The notes beneath the pieces are model-generated. The model was not told where the DNA came from. It saw nothing but the letters and a program-made list of their open reading frames with translations, and made no database searches. Source: Bacteroides bouchesdurhonensis (lineage in GTDB: Bacteria > Bacteroidota > Bacteroidia > Bacteroidales > Bacteroidaceae). Taken from it: a DNA stretch of 64,000 bases. Positions 10,410-19,767 of this stretch are shown here, piece after piece (position 1 is the first letter of the stretch; every line of letters begins with the position of its first letter). The stretch spans positions 5,005,779 to 5,069,778 of the forward strand of contig NZ_LT707006.1 of assembly GCF_900155865.1 (NCBI RefSeq), given 5' to 3'. Both the position numbers and the translations under genes were made by a program.

Positions 10410-10705
10410 GTACAACTCTCTTCTAAATTAATGGACTTATTTTCATTCTATATTCTTTTTAATAGTAAACTCAACTCTTTAAGTTTATATTTCTTTTACA
10501 CATAGAGCATTATTTAACGTTTTATTCAATAAAAAGCGCATAAAGATACTTATTCTGACATAAAAAGCAAAAAAAACAGCAAAAAAACCCAAAATAAGTA
10601 TATAAAATACCTAGAAATAGTGATTTTATTCGCAGAATATTCTTATCCTATTTTCAATTTTTCACTATTTTTGCACAATCACTAACTCAATATTAAATAT
10701 TCAAA
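10410..10705. other. Divergent promoter region between the SusC operon and the alkaline phosphatase gene
   Basis: A 296-bp AT-rich gap with no ORF of interest. It holds a candidate promoter for the phosphatase (TATTTTTG at 10666-10673) and poly-A stretches around 10560-10600. On the minus strand the best match to the TAnnTTTG box for the SusC operon is an imperfect TATCTTTA near 10545. No sigma/anti-sigma or hybrid two-component regulator gene lies beside the operon. Confidence 0.5.
10666..10673 (+). promoter_or_regulatory. Candidate -7 box for alkaline phosphatase
   Basis: TATTTTTG matches the Bacteroides -7 consensus TAnnTTTG and lies 33 bp before the start codon. No convincing -33 element was seen. 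Confidence 0.5.
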
Positions 10706-12106
10706 ATGAAAAAGCTAATCTATACGTTATTTTTCGTCCTCATTTCCGTTGTAGCTAACGGACAGGCCAAATACGTATTCTATTTCATCGGGGATGGAAT
10801 GGGAGTCAATCAAGTAAATGGTACCGAAATGTATTATGCCGAATTACAAAATGGACGAATCGGTGTTGAGCCGTTGTTATTCACTCAATTTCCTGTAGCC
10901 ACTATGGCAACCACCTTTTCTGCAACCAACTCGGTTACAGATTCTGCAGCTGCGGGTACAGCCCTATCCACCGGCAAGAAAACCTATAATCATGCAATTT
11001 CTGTAGGAGAAGATAAAAAACCGATGGAAACTATAGCCGAGAAAGCCAAAAAAGCTGGGAAAAAAGTAGGTGTAGCTACTTCCGTTAGCGTGGACCATGC
11101 AACTCCGGCTGCATTTTACGCACACCAGCCTGATAGAAATATGTATTATGAGATAGCCTTAGATCTTCCTAAAGCTAACTTCGATTTTTATGCAGGAGGT
11201 GGCTTCCAGAAACCGACAAAAACTCATGATAAGAAAGATGCGCCTAGTATCTTCCCTATTTTCGAAGAAGCAGGATATACCGTAGCACGCGGTTATAATG
11301 ATTACAAAGCCAAAGCGGATAAAGCTCAAAAAATGATTCTGATACAAGAAGAGGGTAAAAATCCGGGCTGTTTACCTTACGCTATTGATCGAGAGGAAGA
11401 TGACCTGACATTAGCACAAATAACAGAAAGTGCAATTGACTTTTTGAAGAAAGGAAAAGACAAAGGATTCTTCCTCATGGTTGAAGGAGGAAAAATTGAC
11501 TGGGCTACGCACAGTAATGATGCAGCAACAGTATTCAATGAAATAAAAGATATGGATGCAGCCGTGAAAGTGGCCTATGAATTTTACAAGAAACATCCGA
11601 AAGAAACCCTGATTGTTATTACTGCAGACCACGAGACAGGTGGAATCGTATTAGGAAGCGGAAGATATGACCTGAATCTGAAAGTTCTTCAGTACCAGAA
11701 AAAGTCTACGGATGGACTTTCAAAACGTATCAGCGAACTGAGAAAGTCAAAAAATAATAAGGTAACTTGGGAAGAAATGAAAGAATTTCTTGGTCAAGAA
11801 ATGGGATTCTGGAAAGAAGTACCCATTTCATGGAAACAAGAAAGAGAATTGCGTGATGAGTTCGAAGAGTCATTCGTAAAGAATAAAGTAGTATTTGCAG
11901 AAAGTATGTATTCAAAAAGCGAACCAATAGCTGCTCGTGCTAAGGAGATAATAAATGATATTGCTATGATAGATTGGGCAAACGGCGGACATTCTGCCGG
12001 GTATGTTCCAGTATTTGCTATTGGTGCCGGTTCTCATTTGTTCGGTAACAAAATCGACAATACAGAAATACCTCAAAGAATAGCTAAAGCGGCAGGATAT
12101 AAATAA
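10706..12106 (+). CDS. Secreted alkaline phosphatase
   Basis: Protein of 466 residues with signal MKKLIYTLFFVLISVVANGQ. Alkaline phosphatase motifs are all present: FIGDGMG with the metal-binding Asp near residue 28, TDSAAAGTAL with the nucleophilic Ser near residue 82, VDHATPAAFYAH, VEGGKIDWATHSND, ITADHETGG, and a C-terminal GGHSAGYVP with a metal-binding His. It hydrolyses phosphate monoesters in the periplasm. It is a single gene, divergent from the SusC operon, with a strong hairpin terminator 20 bp after its stop. Phosphate-dependent control would be expected but no operator could be identified. Confidence 0.93.
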   Translation: MKKLIYTLFFVLISVVANGQAKYVFYFIGDGMGVNQVNGTEMYYAELQNGRIGVEPLLFTQFPVATMATTFSATNSVTDSAAAGTALSTGKKTYNHAISVGEDKKPMETIAEKAKKAGKKVGVATSVSVDHATPAAFYAHQPDRNMYYEIALDLPKANFDFYAGGGFQKPTKTHDKKDAPSIFPIFEEAGYTVARGYNDYKAKADKAQKMILIQEEGKNPGCLPYAIDREEDDLTLAQITESAIDFLKKGKDKGFFLMVEGGKIDWATHSNDAATVFNEIKDMDAAVKVAYEFYKKHPKETLIVITADHETGGIVLGSGRYDLNLKVLQYQKKSTDGLSKRISELRKSKNNKVTWEEMKEFLGQEMGFWKEVPISWKQERELRDEFEESFVKNKVVFAESMYSKSEPIAARAKEIINDIAMIDWANGGHSAGYVPVFAIGAGSHLFGNKIDNTEIPQRIAKAAGYK

Positions 12107-12127
12107 TAGAAATTATATCAATCATGA

Positions 12128-12178
12128 ACATGCCAATTACTACACAATTTATATCTGTAAGTAATTGGCATGTTTTTA
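12128..12178. terminator. Rho-independent terminator after alkaline phosphatase
   Basis: A perfect 14-bp stem (ACATGCCAATTACT at 12128-12141 and its complement at 12160-12173) is followed by a T-run that overlaps the stop codon of the convergent susR gene. It fits best as a plus-strand terminator and may also act for susR. Confidence 0.85.
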
Positions 12179-13771
12179 CAAATTCATAACATCTTGTTCG
12201 AATTGCTCTTTGTCTCCGACAGCTTTATTACGCATTCTGCTACGATAATTGTAGATAGTTGCTAAAGAATAACCCAAGAAATGCGCAATTCGATTACTAT
12301 CTACTACTCCCAGACGGATAAGAGCAAAAATACGGAGTTCGGTGGTCAATAATTCATCCGATTTGGGATATACCCTTCCTTCTTCTACCAATAATTTATT
12401 AAAGGAAGAAATAAAGTTTGGGAACAGCTTCAGAAATGCCTTATCGAATTCATTATAAAATTCACTCCGTTCATCCCGTATAAACTGCTCGGACTTAATA
12501 GCTTTATACAAATCTTCTACGCGGGATGCCATTGCCAATTTTGCTAACGAACGACGGTAAGCTTCCAGCTTATCCAGATAGTTCACACATCTATCCAAAT
12601 AACGGGCAATATATACTTCTTTTATTTTACCAGTCTGTTCCAGCTCTTTATTCACCGCTAACATTTGTTCGTTTGCCAAACTCAGGTCACGACGCATAGC
12701 AGACAGTTTTCTCATCCAACGATACAAGAAAAAAACGGCAATAAGAAGAAATAAAGAAAGCAGACTCACACTAACCAACATAATACGGGAAACTGCGCGT
12801 TCTTTTTCTTCCTTCAATTTGTAGGCTTTGTCTATGATGGGAAAAAACTCTGTCACTTCAATAAACCTCAGGCGAGCATTACACGCAACAGCGTCTTCCA
12901 TCGAACGATTCAAATATTTGTAGGCGCGATCAATATCTCCCTGTTCATACATTAAATATGCCAGCTTTTGCAGTGAGGCATATTCCCTAACAGAAGATTC
13001 CAAATCAGCAATAGCAGTCAGTATCAGATAGTAAATCTCTTTTTCCGTATCCTTTTTCATATGATACGCTTCGGACATTGTATAATAAATAAAGGCTTTC
13101 TGACGTTCATTAACGACCTCTTTCAACGCATCGGTCAACATAATCAAAGCTGTATCAGCCCTTCCGTTAACAATACACTTTTCTGCAGCAACAATGGTTC
13201 TGTTTGTTTCCGGAGACATCACACTGATAATAGAGTCTCGGTATAATTCCGTTTTCAACAGATATTTCTTTTTCTCTTCTTTACTAGTAGTATAGTCGGC
13301 AAGCCATCCATAGCAAGTACGATAGGTTTGATAATAAGATAACAAAGTTTCTTTATTCAATATCTTAGAATTAATCTTTTTCAACTGCTCTATAGCTTCC
13401 ATATACATACCCATCACTCCCATGACTGTTGCCCGGTCGAGCCTAATTTCATCTTCCAGTTCAGGGCGGTTCAATTGAGGTAGGATATCCATTCTTTCAT
13501 AGACATAATGGAGTGCAGAATCGGCCTGGTAATGAACATAGGCATCAAAAAGAGCATCATATAACCGATACTTATCAAAAGGATCGGTAGCATGAGCTAA
13601 TTGTACCTTTAAGCTATCTACTTTCCTTTCTTTTAAATTTTGAAATATTTCTTTTCTGCTTATGACATTGTCCAGCCTTTTAAGTATTGCCTTCTTATCC
13701 GTATGTTCTGCAAAAGACAAAAACGGATAAACTAATAAGAAAAAGAGAATATAACAGGGCACATTTCTCAT
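12176..13771 (-). CDS. susR: SusR-like membrane-bound transcriptional activator (DUF6377)
   Basis: Protein of 531 residues. An N-terminal signal or membrane segment (MRNVPCYILFFLLVYPFLSFA) leads into a helical TPR-like sensor region (about residues 30-320). A transmembrane helix (MLVSVSLLSLFLLIAVFFLYRW, about residues 330-350) and a coiled segment follow, then a C-terminal LuxR-like helix-turn-helix (TELRIFALIRLGVVDSNRIA, then LGYSLATIYNYRSRMR). Divergent placement beside susA matches the B. thetaiotaomicron arrangement, in which SusR senses maltose or larger starch oligosaccharides and activates susA and the susB-G operon. A perfect inverted repeat lies 44 bp upstream of its start. Confidence 0.85.
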   Translation of the reverse strand: MRNVPCYILFFLLVYPFLSFAEHTDKKAILKRLDNVISRKEIFQNLKERKVDSLKVQLAHATDPFDKYRLYDALFDAYVHYQADSALHYVYERMDILPQLNRPELEDEIRLDRATVMGVMGMYMEAIEQLKKINSKILNKETLLSYYQTYRTCYGWLADYTTSKEEKKKYLLKTELYRDSIISVMSPETNRTIVAAEKCIVNGRADTALIMLTDALKEVVNERQKAFIYYTMSEAYHMKKDTEKEIYYLILTAIADLESSVREYASLQKLAYLMYEQGDIDRAYKYLNRSMEDAVACNARLRFIEVTEFFPIIDKAYKLKEEKERAVSRIMLVSVSLLSLFLLIAVFFLYRWMRKLSAMRRDLSLANEQMLAVNKELEQTGKIKEVYIARYLDRCVNYLDKLEAYRRSLAKLAMASRVEDLYKAIKSEQFIRDERSEFYNEFDKAFLKLFPNFISSFNKLLVEEGRVYPKSDELLTTELRIFALIRLGVVDSNRIAHFLGYSLATIYNYRSRMRNKAVGDKEQFEQDVMNL

Positions 13772-13814
13772 AAAGAACTTTTTAAAGATGTCACAAATAT
13801 AATGAATATAGTAA

Positions 13815-13853
13815 TGATAATGAAATATATATGAATAACTATTTTCATTATCA
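13815..13853. promoter_or_regulatory. Perfect inverted repeat between susR and susA, possible operator
   Basis: TGATAATGAAA at 13815-13825 is repeated as its exact complement TTTCATTATCA at 13843-13853 with a 17-bp spacer. It lies 44 bp upstream of the susR start and about 110 bp upstream of the susA -7 box. It could be a regulator binding site or a hairpin in the susR leader. Confidence 0.4.
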
Positions 13854-13964
13854 CTTATATTTTCCAGCTCTCAACAAACAGATAACGCCATAATTATCAA
13901 TATAATAAATAAATCAGAGTCTTATATTTATATTCCAATCCCAATTTACCATTCTTCAACCCTT

Positions 13965-13972
13965 TACATTTG
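13965..13972 (+). promoter_or_regulatory. susA promoter -7 box
   Basis: TACATTTG fits TAnnTTTG and lies 42 bp before the chosen susA ATG. It also overlaps the TTG at 13970 that would otherwise extend the frame, which argues against that earlier start. The heptamer CTTATAT begins 44 bp upstream of the box, as it also does at susB. Confidence 0.6.
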
Positions 13973-14014
13973 TCATATCGGTTTTCCGAGCGAACATTTA
14001 AAATCTATACTACC

Positions 14015-15865
14015 ATGAAACGGAATTTTTTATTTGCAATCTTGCTTGTACTATTTAGTTGTCATCAGACATTTGCTACATCGATCGTTAAGAAAGTAGC
14101 TCCTACTTTCTGGTGGGCGGGAATGAAAAACCCCGAACTACAAGTCTTATTATACGGTGATAATATATCATCTGCAGAAGTCAGTATCTCTTCCAAGGAT
14201 ATCACTCTACAAGAAGTGGTAAAACTGGAAAATCCCAATTATCTACTTTTATATCTGGACCTTTCGGAAGCTACTCCACAAAACTTTTCTATTACCCTGA
14301 AAGAAGGGGAAAAAAGTACTGAGATTCCTTATGAACTAAAAGAAAGAAAATCAAAAGCTTCTGAAGTAGAAGGTTTCAACTCCGGAGATGTACTTTATCT
14401 CATCATGCCAGACCGTTTTGCCAACGGTGATTCTTCCAACGATATCATACCCGGAATGTTGGAAGCAAGAGCTGATCGTAATGATCCTTATGCCCGCCAT
14501 GGTGGTGACCTGAAGGGAATAGAGAACCATTTAGACTATATTGCAGAATTAGGAGCAACAAGTATATGGCTCAATCCGGTTCAGGAGAATGACATGCAAG
14601 GAGGTTCGTATCATGGTTATGCCATTACTGACTATTATCAGATAGACCGCCGCTTCGGAAGTAATGAAGGATTTTGTAATCTAGTGGCAAAAGCTCATGA
14701 TAAAGGTTTAAAAGTCGTAATGGATATGATCTTCAATCATTGTGGAGATGAAAACTATCTTTTCAAAGACATGCCATCCAAAGATTGGTTCAATTTCAAA
14801 GGAAACTATGTGCAGACTACTTTCAAAACAGCTACTCCATCAGATCCTTATGCCTCGGAAGATGCAAAGAAAACAGTCGTAGATGGATGGTTTACCCAAT
14901 GTATGCCGGACTTCAACCAACGCAACCGTCATGTAGCTGCCTATTTAATACAAAGTAGTATCTGGTGGATCGAGTATGCGGGTATCAACGGCATCCGTCA
15001 AGATACACATCCTTATGCTGATTTTGATATGATGTCCAACTGGTGCAAAGCTGTTACTAATGAATATCCGGATTTCAATATCGTTGGAGAAACCTGGATA
15101 GGCAGCAATGTACTTGTTTCTTATTGGCAAAAAGACAGCAAAGTCTCTGCTCCTAAAAATTCAAACTTACGTACCGTCATGGATTTTCCATTGATGGACC
15201 AGATGAATAGTGCATTCGATGAAGAAACAACAGACTGGAACGGAGGCCTTTGCCGCCTTTATGATTATTTGACGCAAGACATCGTATATGCCGATCCAAT
15301 GAATCTGCTTACTTTCCTTGATAATCACGATACATCGCGTTTCTATCGTTCGGACGAAGCTACCAAGAATTTAGACCGATACAAACAGGCATTGACTTTC
15401 TTACTGACAACGCGTGGTATCCCTCAGATATATTACGGAACTGAAATCCTGATGACTGGGGATAAATCAAATGGTGACGGGCTCCTCCGTTGTGATTTCC
15501 CCGGTGGTTGGAAAGGTGACACAACCAACTGTTTTAATGCGACTGACCGTACACCACAACAGAACGAAGCTTTCTCCTTTTTACAGAAATTGCTTCAATG
15601 GAGAAAAGGGAATGAAGTGATTGCTAAAGGCAAACTTAAACATTTTACTCCTCATAAAGGAATCTACGTATATGAACGTAAATATGGAAACAAATCGGTA
15701 GTTGTATTCATGAATGGAAACAATCGGGAACAAACAATAGATTTAGCAAATTACAAGGAAATACTGCCCGCTTCTTCCGCTTACAGTGTACTAACTGATG
15801 AAAACGTAAAACTAGGAGAAAAACTTACTCTTCAAAGTCGGGGGATATGGGTATTTTCGTTCTGA
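14015..15865 (+). CDS. susA: SusA-like periplasmic neopullulanase / alpha-amylase (GH13)
   Basis: Protein of 616 residues from ATG at 14015, giving signal MKRNFLFAILLVLFSCHQTFA. An N-terminal beta-sandwich (about residues 25-120) precedes a GH13 barrel with all conserved regions: VVMDMIFNHCG, GINGIRQDTH with the nucleophile Asp, NIVGETW with the acid/base Glu, and FLDNHDTSRF. Length and order match B. thetaiotaomicron SusA, which cleaves imported malto-oligosaccharides and pullulan fragments in the periplasm. susB follows 257 bp downstream with its own promoter. Expected activation by SusR comes from the known system. Confidence 0.93.
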   Translation: MKRNFLFAILLVLFSCHQTFATSIVKKVAPTFWWAGMKNPELQVLLYGDNISSAEVSISSKDITLQEVVKLENPNYLLLYLDLSEATPQNFSITLKEGEKSTEIPYELKERKSKASEVEGFNSGDVLYLIMPDRFANGDSSNDIIPGMLEARADRNDPYARHGGDLKGIENHLDYIAELGATSIWLNPVQENDMQGGSYHGYAITDYYQIDRRFGSNEGFCNLVAKAHDKGLKVVMDMIFNHCGDENYLFKDMPSKDWFNFKGNYVQTTFKTATPSDPYASEDAKKTVVDGWFTQCMPDFNQRNRHVAAYLIQSSIWWIEYAGINGIRQDTHPYADFDMMSNWCKAVTNEYPDFNIVGETWIGSNVLVSYWQKDSKVSAPKNSNLRTVMDFPLMDQMNSAFDEETTDWNGGLCRLYDYLTQDIVYADPMNLLTFLDNHDTSRFYRSDEATKNLDRYKQALTFLLTTRGIPQIYYGTEILMTGDKSNGDGLLRCDFPGGWKGDTTNCFNATDRTPQQNEAFSFLQKLLQWRKGNEVIAKGKLKHFTPHKGIYVYERKYGNKSVVVFMNGNNREQTIDLANYKEILPASSAYSVLTDENVKLGEKLTLQSRGIWVFSF

Positions 15866-15990
15866 AAAAGTTCATAAGGACTTATATTTACTAGGGAGTA
15901 ATAAAATATAATACATTATATATCAAAGAATTAATTCTTATACATACTTATATATTCTCTCTAGTCATTTCTAACAGAAAAGATACCATC

Positions 15991-15998
15991 TATATTTG
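15991..15998 (+). promoter_or_regulatory. susB promoter -7 box
   Basis: TATATTTG fits TAnnTTTG. CTTATAT at 15947 begins exactly 44 bp upstream, the same distance as at susA. The transcript would have a leader of roughly 120 nt before susB; within it GTCCTGCAGGTCC contains an 8-bp palindrome. The susA-susB gap (15866-16122) otherwise holds only AT-rich DNA. Confidence 0.55.
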
Positions 15999-16122
15999 CG
16001 TTTAAGAATACAAATAATCAAGATGTAGACCATTGAATCTCAATAAGCGGGCTAGAAACGTCCTGCAGGTCCTTATAAAACGATCTTTGAGGGTTGAATG
16101 ATAATTTAATACCATAAATAAA

Positions 16123-18330
16123 ATGAAGAAGAATTTATTAACTATTGCCTTACTCTGTATTTCGTTTATTGCGAATGCACAACAGAAACTGACTTCACCG
16201 GATGGAAATCTGGTAATGACCTTCCAATTAGATAAAGAAGGTGCCCCAACGTACGAATTGACTTACAATGAAAAGACAGTTATCAAACCAAGTAAATTAG
16301 GTTTGGAACTGAAAAAAGAGAATGCGACTAAAACAGACTTCGACTGGGTAGACCGTAGGGATATGAACACACTCGATTCAAAGACAAACCTTTATAACGG
16401 ATTTGAATTGAAAGATACCCAAACTTCCACTTTCGACGAAACCTGGCAACCAGTTTGGGGTGAAGAAAAAGAAATACGCAATCACTACAATGAGCTGACA
16501 GTAACCCTGTATCAACCAGCCAATGACCGCTCCATGCTTCTACGTTTCCGTTTGTTCAATGACGGATTAGGTTTCCGCTATGAATTTCCGCAGCAGAAGT
16601 CACTGAACTATTTCGTGATAAAAGAAGAACATTCTCAATTCGCAATGGCAGGTGACCATACCGCTTATTGGATACCGGGCGACTATGACACACAAGAGTA
16701 TGATTATACTATTTCCCGCCTATCTGAAATCAGAGGTTTGATGAAACAAGCCATTACTCCCAACACATCGCAAACCCCATTCTCACCAACAGGCGTACAA
16801 ACTGCATTGATGATGAAAACAGACGATGGGCTATACATCAATCTTCATGAAGCTGCACTAATTGATTACTCTTGTATGCATCTGAATCTGGATGATAAGA
16901 ACATGATATTCGAATCATGGCTGACACCCGATGCACAAGGAGACAAAGGTTATATGCAGACTCCCTGCAACACTCCCTGGCGTACCATTATCGTCAGCAA
17001 TGATGCACGCAACATCCTCGCTTCCCGAATCACATTAAACCTGAATGAACCTTGCAAGATTGAAGATACATCCTGGGTAAAACCGGTTAAATACGTCGGT
17101 GTATGGTGGGACATGATCACCGGAAAAGGTTCATGGGCTTATACTGACGAACTGACCAGCGTGAAACTGGGTGAAACAGATTATTCAAAAACTAAACCGA
17201 ATGGCAAACACTCAGCCAATACAGCCAATGTTAAACGTTACATCGACTTTGCAGCAACTCATGGATTCGATGCAGTACTGGTAGAAGGATGGAATGAAGG
17301 ATGGGAAGACTGGTTTGGCAACAGCAAAGACTATGTTTTCGACTTCGTTACTCCCTACCCTGACTTCGACGTACAGGAAATTCAACGTTATGCCGCAAGT
17401 AAAGGTATCAAGATGATGATGCACCACGAAACCTCCGCATCTGTCCGCAACTACGAACGTCACATGGATCAAGCTTATCAGTTTATGGTAGACAATGGAT
17501 ACAACTCTGTAAAAAGCGGTTATGTCGGTAACATGATCCCTCGTGGAGAACACCATTACGGACAGTGGATGAACAATCACTACCTATATGCAGTAACCAA
17601 AGCTGCCGACTACAAAATTATGGTGAATGCACACGAAGCAACTCGTCCTACAGGCATCTGCCGCACTTATCCCAATCTGATCGGCAACGAATCGGCACGT
17701 GGAACCGAATATGAATCATTCGGAGGGAATAAAGTATATCATACTACCATCCTACCTTTCACACGATTGATTGGCGGTCCGATGGATTATACTCCCGGTA
17801 TTTTCGAAACTCATTGTAACAAGATGAACCCGGACAATAATTCCCAGGTACGTTCAACACTGGCTCGCCAGCTGGCTTTGTACGTCACTATGTACAGCCC
17901 TTTGCAAATGGCAGCTGATATTCCCGAAAACTACGAACGTTTTATGGACGCTTTCCAATTTATAAAAGATGTTGCTATGGACTGGGATGAAAGCAAATAT
18001 CTGGAAGCAGAACCGGGAGAATACATCACTATCGCTCGTAAAGCAAAAGATACTGACGATTGGTATGTCGGTTGTACAGCGGGTGAAAACGGTCATATCT
18101 CTGAACTAGTCTTCGACTTCCTGACTCCGGGTAAACAGTACATCGCCACAGTTTATGCAGATGCCAAAGACGCTGACTGGAAAGAAAACCCGCAGGCATA
18201 CACCATCAAAAAAGGAATCCTGACAAGTAAGAGCAAACTGAACTTGCGTGCCGCTAACGGTGGAGGATATGCAATCAGTATTAAAGAGGTAAAAGATCAT
18301 TCAGAGAGCAAAGCACTAAGAAAATTATAA
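16123..18330 (+). CDS. susB: SusB-like alpha-glucosidase (GH97)
   Basis: Protein of 735 residues with signal MKKNLLTIALLCISFIANAQ. It is nearly collinear with B. thetaiotaomicron SusB as I recall it. The GH97 N-terminal super-sandwich begins at KLTSPDGNLVMTFQ and the (beta/alpha)8 catalytic domain includes VLVEGWNEGWEDWFGN, MMMHHETSASVRNYERH, NAHEATRPTGICRTYPN and IGNESARGTEYE, which supply the Glu residues for inverting catalysis and calcium binding. It releases glucose from malto-oligosaccharides in the periplasm. In B. thetaiotaomicron susB heads the susBCDEFG operon; here the next gene is lpxH on the opposite strand after a terminator. Confidence 0.96.
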   Translation: MKKNLLTIALLCISFIANAQQKLTSPDGNLVMTFQLDKEGAPTYELTYNEKTVIKPSKLGLELKKENATKTDFDWVDRRDMNTLDSKTNLYNGFELKDTQTSTFDETWQPVWGEEKEIRNHYNELTVTLYQPANDRSMLLRFRLFNDGLGFRYEFPQQKSLNYFVIKEEHSQFAMAGDHTAYWIPGDYDTQEYDYTISRLSEIRGLMKQAITPNTSQTPFSPTGVQTALMMKTDDGLYINLHEAALIDYSCMHLNLDDKNMIFESWLTPDAQGDKGYMQTPCNTPWRTIIVSNDARNILASRITLNLNEPCKIEDTSWVKPVKYVGVWWDMITGKGSWAYTDELTSVKLGETDYSKTKPNGKHSANTANVKRYIDFAATHGFDAVLVEGWNEGWEDWFGNSKDYVFDFVTPYPDFDVQEIQRYAASKGIKMMMHHETSASVRNYERHMDQAYQFMVDNGYNSVKSGYVGNMIPRGEHHYGQWMNNHYLYAVTKAADYKIMVNAHEATRPTGICRTYPNLIGNESARGTEYESFGGNKVYHTTILPFTRLIGGPMDYTPGIFETHCNKMNPDNNSQVRSTLARQLALYVTMYSPLQMAADIPENYERFMDAFQFIKDVAMDWDESKYLEAEPGEYITIARKAKDTDDWYVGCTAGENGHISELVFDFLTPGKQYIATVYADAKDADWKENPQAYTIKKGILTSKSKLNLRAANGGGYAISIKEVKDHSESKALRKL

Positions 18331-18486
18331 TAAATAGAACTCTTCAACAAGATACGTTTTCAATAGGTATTTATAACAAAATCTTTTTAAGGATATGCAC
18401 CATCAAATTATACTTTAATAAAGTGAAAGTCAAAGTGATGGTATCCAAGAAATAAATTACGGTCAAGTCCCGTTAGATGATAGAAA

Positions 18487-18532
18487 ATGTGCCAATTGTT
18501 ACGCGGTAAAATCCGTCAAACGATTGGCACAT
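18487..18532. terminator. Bidirectional terminator between susB and lpxH
   Basis: ATGTGCCAATTGTT at 18487-18500 pairs with AACGATTGGCACAT at 18519-18532 (13 of 14 pairs, plus one wobble). It lies between convergent genes. Flanking T-runs are short, so efficiency is uncertain. Confidence 0.7.
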
Positions 18533-18552
18533 CCTATATTAATCAGTAAAAA

Positions 18553-19317
18553 TCAAACTTGCGTTTCCCCTTCTATATATTCTTCCAAGAAGAGATTCTC
18601 ACCATCGAACACTGCATAAGAAAAATAATTGATCCAATCTCCCAAAATCAACACACGCGAAGTCACACTTAGCATTAAATCCAATTCAATATGTCGGTGC
18701 CCGTAAATAAAGAAATTGATATTAGGATGACCTTTCAGATATTCTTTCGTGTAGAGCACCAAGAATTCCTTATTCTCTCCCATATATTCAGGCTCTTTCC
18801 CATCGATTCGTTTCTCACGACTATGTTTTGCCCAGTTCAATCCTAGTTCAACACTCCATCGAGGATGAATAGCGGAGAATAATGTTTGCAACGTTTGGCT
18901 GTGGAACATCCTGCGAAGGATTTTAAACTTCTTATCCGGATCGCCCAGACCATCGCCATGAGCCAGATAAAACTCTTTCCCATGAATTTCAGTAGTCAAT
19001 GGTTCACGATGAATAATGACTCCACATTCTTTGGTTAAATAGTCACCACACCAGATATCATGATTACCAATAAAGTAGTGCACTTCCACACCCATATCTG
19101 TAAGTTCGGAGATTTTTCCAAGAAAACGGGTATATCCTTTGGGAACAACCAACTTGAACTCATACCAGAAATCGAACATATCTCCTAATAGATAGACAGC
19201 AGAAGCTTTATGCTTTATACTATCAAGAAAATTCACCAGACGTCGTTCCTGGGTGCGTCCATGAGCTATTGCCCGCGAACCAAGATGAGCATCGGAAAGG
19301 AAATAAACGTTCTTCAT
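18553..19317 (-). CDS. lpxH: UDP-2,3-diacylglucosamine diphosphatase (LpxH type)
   Basis: Protein of 254 residues from ATG at 19317; the preceding TTG is not needed. Calcineurin-like phosphoesterase motifs are clear: FLSDAHLGS, LLGDMFDFW, FIGNHDIW, LAHGDGLGDPDKKF and IYGHRH, which bind the two metals. LpxH removes UMP from UDP-2,3-diacylglucosamine in lipid A synthesis on the cytoplasmic face of the inner membrane. It lies 94 bp after the DUF59 gene on the same strand and may be co-transcribed with it. No fusion or truncation is seen. Confidence 0.92.
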   Translation of the reverse strand: MKNVYFLSDAHLGSRAIAHGRTQERRLVNFLDSIKHKASAVYLLGDMFDFWYEFKLVVPKGYTRFLGKISELTDMGVEVHYFIGNHDIWCGDYLTKECGVIIHREPLTTEIHGKEFYLAHGDGLGDPDKKFKILRRMFHSQTLQTLFSAIHPRWSVELGLNWAKHSREKRIDGKEPEYMGENKEFLVLYTKEYLKGHPNINFFIYGHRHIELDLMLSVTSRVLILGDWINYFSYAVFDGENLFLEEYIEGETQV

Positions 19318-19411
19318 CAATTTTACAAATTACTAGTTACTAAACATCTAGAAGCTGCCGCTTCCTTATTACAATCAGCAAAAGGGATTACTCCTCAAAG
19401 ATAATACTTAT

Positions 19412-19723
19412 TTAGAGGAACCCAAGTTCCAATTTGGCTTCTTCACTCATCATGTCTTTATCCCATTCCGGTTCAAACACCAAATTAATGGTTGCAGAAC
19501 GTACTCCTTCCACCGATTCCACCTTCTGACGGATATCTTCCATTATAAAATCAGCAGCCGGACAATTAGGAGCAGTCAGAGTCATATCAATTACAGTATC
19601 TTTGTCATCGGTTACATCAATTTTATAAATAAGACCGAGATCGTATACATTTACCGGAATCTCCGGGTCATATACAGTCTTCAGCATAGCCACGATCTTT
19701 TCTTCTATTTCAAATTTTTCCAT
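19412..19723 (-). CDS. DUF59/MIP18 family protein, SufT-like Fe-S cluster assembly factor
   Basis: Small protein of 103 residues made of a single DUF59 domain. It shows TVYDPEIPVNVYDLGLIY near residue 15 and MTLTAPNCPAADFI near residue 45, with the conserved Cys in NCP. This family helps iron-sulfur cluster assembly or carriage in the cytoplasm. It lies 44 bp downstream of radC on the same strand. The precise partner is unknown. Confidence 0.85.
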   Translation of the reverse strand: MEKFEIEEKIVAMLKTVYDPEIPVNVYDLGLIYKIDVTDDKDTVIDMTLTAPNCPAADFIMEDIRQKVESVEGVRSATINLVFEPEWDKDMMSEEAKLELGFL

Positions 19724-19767
19724 AGGGCTTTCTTTTTAACACATTGCAAATATAAGAATAAATTTAT

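Noticed and set aside
13970..14014. Longer susA start at TTG 13970
   Set aside because: The TTG lies within the TACATTTG promoter box, and the ATG at 14015 gives a standard signal peptide and the expected length.
17212..17580. 122-residue frame antisense to susB
   Set aside because: It lies wholly within a well-supported GH97 gene, has no family features and looks like a codon-bias shadow.
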